Origin: Mesorhizobium sp. M00.F.Ca.ET.216.01.1.1
GTDB lineage: Bacteria > Pseudomonadota > Alphaproteobacteria > Rhizobiales > Rhizobiaceae
Direction of reading: 5' to 3'
DNA: 64,000 nucleotides
Assembly (NCBI RefSeq): GCF_004010325.2
Contig: NZ_SADR02000019.1
Coordinates: 62,001-126,000 of the forward strand
Positions 60,492 through 64,000 of this stretch are shown here, one piece after another (the stretch's first letter is position 1; every line of letters begins with the position of its first letter). The position numbers were made by a program, and so were the translations under genes. The notes beneath the pieces were generated by a model. It made no database searches. It was not told the origin of the DNA and saw only the letters and a program-made list of their open reading frames with translations.

Positions 60492-60737
60492 TCAGGCAAC
60501 CAGGAATCGAACGATTGTACTCGGGCGTGATGAACAAGGTCGCGTCGGTTTACGCATTGCCGCCCGGAATTCAGCCCATGCAGGTGGGCTTTCGCCATCC
60601 AAATCTTCGTTGAACAGCGCGAGATCAGCTATATCGACAAAATGGCACCGCATCGAATCCGGGGCTCTGGCGACTAAGGCCTGCGCTACCTTGCGGCTAC
60701 GAGACTGTGCACGCAATCGATGGGTGAGGCGCCGCAA
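60492..60737 (-). pseudogene. NADPH-dependent FMN reductase remnant
   Basis: The minus strand reads SRKVAQALVARAPDSMRCHF and VDIADLALFNEDLDGESPPA, WAEFRAAM, then after a shift TLFITPEYNRSIPGCLKN. These are consecutive blocks of the flavodoxin-like FMN_red family (LFNEDL; TPEYNxSxPG). The N-terminal FMN loop is altered and further shifts follow. Non-functional remnant. Confidence 0.62.
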
Positions 60738-60757
60738 GCGGCCTTGCCGCTGTCACC

Positions 60758-61246
60758 TTGCTGCCGAGCACCGCAATGGCTCAGGATGCCTCTTGGGGCT
60801 GCCAAGAACTGTTGTGCGCGGCTTCGTCCAATCCATCCTGGCACGGCGTTCCATACTGCGTTCCGCCCATGAAGAAGCTGATCTCAGCTATGGCAAAGCC
60901 CGGCTTCTCATGGCCGATCTGCAACGAGGCGAAGGCCGGCAAGCCCGGGGGGGAAGTTTACGAGCAATGCCCCGAAGGAACCAAGGTCGGCTACAGCGAG
61001 CGTGGCCGGGAGGGAAACCGCACGGAACCGAACAAATGCGTAACAACGGTCAATGTTTGTCGCGCTGGCAACAATGGCAACGATGGCTTTACCTATCGTC
61101 GCCGCACGGGCGGCCGCGACGGCGAAAGCTGCATCCAAGAAGTATCTATATCTACTCCCCGTCCGCGGCGTGCTGATCCATGGTACTTCGACATCCCTAG
61201 CGAGAAGGGCGTGAAACAGCGCTTTTGGTTCAATCTCAACACATAA
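60758..61246 (+). CDS. Small secreted cysteine-rich protein, TrbM/KikA-like
   Basis: About 155 mature residues after a signal-like stretch that opens at 60728 (GLAAVTLLPSTAMAQ, then DASWG). The start is unclear: a TGA ends the frame at 60727 and only a TTG at 60758 is available, so the 5' end may be damaged. At least six cysteines occur (WGCQELLCAASSNP, PYCVPPM, SWPICNEA, EQCPEG, NKCVTT, NVCRAG). The layout CVPP...FSWPxC resembles TrbM/KikA-like proteins of conjugative elements; this is moderate evidence. A second exported protein is encoded 34 bp downstream. Confidence 0.5.
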   Translation: MLPSTAMAQDASWGCQELLCAASSNPSWHGVPYCVPPMKKLISAMAKPGFSWPICNEAKAGKPGGEVYEQCPEGTKVGYSERGREGNRTEPNKCVTTVNVCRAGNNGNDGFTYRRRTGGRDGESCIQEVSISTPRPRRADPWYFDIPSEKGVKQRFWFNLNT

Positions 61247-61280
61247 GGGAACGCGTGTTCAAATAGAGGGGTCAGCTCCA

Positions 61281-61775
61281 ATGAACCAAAACATTCTTCT
61301 CGCCTTAGCTGCGACCGGCGGCCTGGTCGCCGGCGCGGGCGGTACGTGGTTCGCTGTTTCCAGCTCTTCAAACGAGACTCGCGCCTTTTCGAAAGCGGAA
61401 ATCACCGCCGCGATTGAGGCGGATCCTTCTCTTTGCCCTGCCCCTCTGGCACCGCCGCCGGCGCCGAAGACATCTGAACTCGTTATTCCGACCGAAGCCG
61501 AGGCGCTTGCCGCCTTCCGCAAGGCACAAGAAAGTTCGCCCCTGGTATGGGATAGAGATCAACTGCCCGAGGTATCGCTTACCCTAGGCCAGTGTGACAC
61601 GAACAACAGCGGCCCCGGCGTCGCATGTATGACGACAATAAAGCTCTCCCTGAAGCCGAACCCGAAGACCGCCTTATCGGTTTCGCCCAATCCGCATCAG
61701 GTGAATGGGTTGCGAGACCGTACTAGAGCCCAAGAAAAGTCCGCGATCGTCGCCGGCTTCCTCCATTTCTGGTAA
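61281..61775 (+). CDS. Exported or membrane-anchored hypothetical protein
   Basis: 164 residues from the ATG at 61281. An N-terminal hydrophobic helix (ILLALAATGGLVAGAGG) anchors or exports it. Then SKAEITAAIEADPSLCPAPL, TEAEALAAFRKAQES and LGQCDTNNSGPGVACMTTIK. The last 40 residues look out of frame: the +1 frame gives DRLIGFAQSASGEWVARPY with a stop near 61721, a more natural ending. So a one-base shift near 61665 is likely. Function unknown; it is paired with the TrbM-like gene. Confidence 0.5.
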   Translation: MNQNILLALAATGGLVAGAGGTWFAVSSSSNETRAFSKAEITAAIEADPSLCPAPLAPPPAPKTSELVIPTEAEALAAFRKAQESSPLVWDRDQLPEVSLTLGQCDTNNSGPGVACMTTIKLSLKPNPKTALSVSPNPHQVNGLRDRTRAQEKSAIVAGFLHFW

Positions 61776-62389
61776 CTACCTTCCGTCAGCAAGTCGAAAA
61801 AAATCTGACACTTAGTACCCGTTCGGAATGGCGGAAGATGACCCCTTCAGAAGTTCGTTCGCCACCGGTCGAATTCACGCCCATGACCCGAAGGCGACGT
61901 CCACACTTCAGATTCTGAACGGCAGCTCTGCGCCGATGTCGCCCGTTCGGGCCAGATTTGCGATTGCTCGGAAGCAGACATCCCGGCGACCACGGTCGAG
62001 GTCGCGGGTGCGCCACAATAGCCGGCACCTAGGCAACGAAAGGCGAGTCAAGTCTACGGCAAACGTTGGGACGATCTGGATGGGTATACCCGGAATCCAT
62101 GGCTGCCGAACCTATTCTTCGCCTGAGAAGACGTTTGGCGAAGACCTAGTGGATAGAATCTGACGCCTGGTACCCGCGCAGAAACCTCCGTCCCGGTCGT
62201 GGAAGGGCGTTCCGACCCTGCCCGGAAGCAGAAATTCCGAATGTCGCAGGAGGTTGGTTTGCTGCCACCTGTCTGATCCGTTGGAACGAGCAAAAGGGTG
62301 CCAAAAGCGGACTTCGGCGCGAGCTCCGTGACCGATGGACTATGGTCCGATATGATGTTCATGACATCAGCGAGATCTAGGAGCAAGGC
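61776..62389. other. Stretch without a convincing gene
   Basis: About 600 bases with many short frames and stops in all frames. Purine-rich segments such as GGAAGCAGA recur (near 61970 and 62222), but I see no gene or clear element. Confidence 0.4.
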
Positions 62390-63196
62390 ATGAAATTTTA
62401 CGACGACGACCTAAGAGATTTCGAGGAAAATGGCGCCTTGCCCCTGCCGACCGCCAGCGATGAAGGCTATGTGGAACATGACGGTGCTCGTATCTGGTAC
62501 GCCACCTCCGGGTCTGGCCATCCAGTGATCCTGTTGCATGGTGGCCTCGGCCATAGCGGCAACTGGGGCTTTCAGGTCCCGGCGCTGGTCAGTTCCGGCT
62601 ATCGCGCTGTGCTCATCGATAGTCGCGGGCACGGCCGCAGCACGCGCGATCCGCAGCCTTTCAAATATGAGTTGATGGCCTCCGATGTCCTGGCTGTGAT
62701 GGATGCAATGCGCTTGGAGAAGGCGGCCATCGTAGGTTGGAGCGATGGGGCGTGCATCGCCTTGATCCTCGCCATGCAAGCCCCGAATCGCGTTGCATGC
62801 GTGTTCTTCTTCGGCTGCAACATGGACCCCAGTGGCACGAAGGAAATCGAGCCAAGCCCAGTTCTCGACCGATGTTTCAGCCGCCATACCAAGGATTACG
62901 CCGCGTTGTCGGCCACGCCGGACCAATTCGACGCATTTGTTAAAGCCGTCGGCCATATGATGGAGACCGAGCCCAATTATTCAGCAGGCGATTTGGCTCG
63001 TATCCATCTGCCCGTTGCTATCGTGCAAAGCGAGCGGGACGAGTTCATCAAGCGCGACCACGCCGACTATTTGGCGCGGAGTATTCCGACAGCGGATTTG
63101 ATCATCCTGCCAGGCGTTAGCCACTTTGCGCCGCTGCAAAGGCCAGAGGAATTCAACAACGAGATGCTTGGATTCCTCGGCAAGGTCCTTTCCTGA
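62390..63196 (+). CDS. Alpha/beta hydrolase
   Basis: 268 residues from the ATG at 62390. Catalytic elements: oxyanion motif LLHGGLGHSGNW near residue 48, nucleophile elbow VGWSDGACIALIL (Ser near 117), acid in QSERDEFIKRD near 215 and His in LPGVSHFAPLQRP near 245. Length is normal. Resembles haloperoxidase/lactonase-like hydrolases of the MhpC group; substrate unknown. No cotranscribed partner. Confidence 0.9.
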   Translation: MKFYDDDLRDFEENGALPLPTASDEGYVEHDGARIWYATSGSGHPVILLHGGLGHSGNWGFQVPALVSSGYRAVLIDSRGHGRSTRDPQPFKYELMASDVLAVMDAMRLEKAAIVGWSDGACIALILAMQAPNRVACVFFFGCNMDPSGTKEIEPSPVLDRCFSRHTKDYAALSATPDQFDAFVKAVGHMMETEPNYSAGDLARIHLPVAIVQSERDEFIKRDHADYLARSIPTADLIILPGVSHFAPLQRPEEFNNEMLGFLGKVLS

Positions 63197-63354
63197 AGGG
63201 GGTCGGTGGCAGCTGCCGTCTGGTTGGGGCCATCACTTGCCATAGGACTGTTCTGCAGGAACGCCGCAGAAGGGTCGAACTTCCCCTTTGGTCGCTAGCC
63301 GAAGATCGGACATCCGGTGCGACGATAGGATTGCCGCGCTGACATGCCCAAGGG

Positions 63355-64000
63355 CTATCGGACTGAAATCAGCACTTGATGGCCGCGCGCGGCGGCGGCG
63401 ATGATTTTGTCAGGATCGGCGGTCCAGACGAAGGGCTTTGGCTGCTGGTTATGATCGGCGACGAAGCGGTTGATGGCGGCCTGGAGATCGACGACGCCCT
63501 TGAAAACCCCGCGCTTGAGGCGGCGCTTGAGGATGGCGAAGAAGCCCTCAACGGCATTGAGCCAGCTGGCCGAGGTGGGCGTGAAATGGAACATCCAGCG
63601 GGGGTGTCGGCCCAGCCATTCGATCACCTTGGGATGCTTGCGGGTAGCGTAGTTGTCGAGGATGGCGTGGATGGTCTTGCCGACCGGGACCTCGCGCTCG
63701 ACGGCGTTCAGAAAGCGGATGAACTCCTGATGCCGGTGGCGCTGCATGCAGCGGCCGATGACCTTGCCGTCCAGCACGTCGAAGGCGGCGAACAGGGTGG
63801 TCGTGCCATGTCGCTTGTAGTCGTGGGTCATGGTCCCGGCCCGGCCCTTCTTCAGGGGAAGACCTGGCTGGGTGCGATCCAGGGCTTGGATCTGCGACTT
63901 CTCATCGACGCTGAGGATGACGGCGTGAGCCGGCGGATCGACATAAAGGCCGACGATGTCGCGGACCTTGGCCGCAAAAGTGGGATCGTTGGACAGCTTG
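63355..64000 (-). mobile_element. IS630-family transposase (3' part, runs off the window)
   Basis: 215 residues are readable, open to the window edge. DDE catalytic blocks are intact: AVILSVDEKSQIQALDR (first D), HAILDNYATRKHPKV (second D) and HFTPTSASWLNAVEGFF (E). This is the IS630-family layout. It is probably an intact insertion sequence whose 5' end lies beyond 64000. The inverted repeat near 63300-63354 was not identified. Confidence 0.9.

Noticed and set aside
1..64000. CRISPR arrays, rRNA or tRNA genes
   Set aside because: I saw no regularly spaced repeats, no rRNA-like sequence and no tRNA-like T-loop with a plausible cloverleaf; a covariance-model scan was not possible here.

Overview
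The window is high-GC DNA from an alphaproteobacterium, most likely a Hyphomicrobiales (rhizobial) species such as Rhizobium, Sinorhizobium/Ensifer or Mesorhizobium. This rests on recognisable family types: Avi_7169/Avi_7170-like CMD proteins, a rhizobial style of tyrosine integrase, CsgH-type curli, DUF6894 and MbcA/RES modules, and LigD beside stress proteins. I saw no rRNA, tRNA, replication origin or CRISPR array. The high density of insertion-sequence debris, integrase stubs and frameshifted genes suggests a plasmid or chromid, or a genomic island, rather than core chromosome.

Layout. 1-4.6 kb: one tightly overlapping minus-strand operon (LysR, flavin monooxygenase, two CMD/AhpD-like proteins, amino-acid-type ABC transporter), cut by the window start. 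4.8-14.2 kb: a scrapyard of integrase, ArdC, IS1-like and IS21 fragments around intact cargo (VOC protein, Tat-exported metallo-beta-lactamase-fold hydrolase with divergent LysR, MbcA/RES toxin-antitoxin pair, antitoxin next to a broken PemK toxin, cupredoxin, cold-shock protein). 14.4-19.7 kb: an isoprenylcysteine-methyltransferase-like gene and a probable operon of ChrB-N-like protein, MFS transporter, BcrC-like PAP2 phosphatase and a DedA-PAP2-LssY fusion, with a perfect 16-bp palindrome at its promoter. 19.9-21.5 kb: a minimal curli locus (two curlin-repeat proteins and CsgH); both curlin genes carry the same 11-bp-phased direct repeat upstream.

22.7-29.5 kb: a mercury island with divergent merR, a textbook 19-bp-spacer mer promoter, merT, merP, merF and a fused organomercurial lyase-mercuric reductase (merBA). 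It is followed by a CcdA/DsbD-like membrane protein, an ECF sigma factor and a DUF3179 protein. 29.6-36.7 kb: a broken adenylate cyclase, an orphan HEPN domain, two SDR-type enzymes with a divergent AraC regulator, an epoxide hydrolase, a NUDIX hydrolase, and hydrolase, helicase and AraC remnants. 36.9-43.3 kb: small secreted and hypothetical proteins, a membrane protein broken at a T8 tract, and a DUF433/PIN toxin-antitoxin pair behind a perfect 12-bp inverted repeat.

43.4-52.9 kb looks like a stress or DNA-repair island: LigD, a decayed alcohol dehydrogenase, DUF4142, a GSP17M-like protein, a decayed exonuclease III, decayed Crp and DUF892 genes, and several small hydrophilic proteins. 53.0-59.9 kb is a compact surface-carbohydrate cluster (GH1-like protein, UDP-galactopyranose mutase, two glycosyltransferases, amidohydrolase, methyltransferase). 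The end holds two small secreted proteins, an alpha/beta hydrolase and an IS630 transposase that runs off the window.

Many pseudogenes carry single-base frameshifts. Some may be sequencing errors, but remnants cut at both ends and in-frame nonsense codons show genuine decay as well. The parts that most deserve a second look are the curli operators, the ChrB-N/MFS/lipid-phosphatase operon, the merBA island and the galactofuranose-type glycan cluster.
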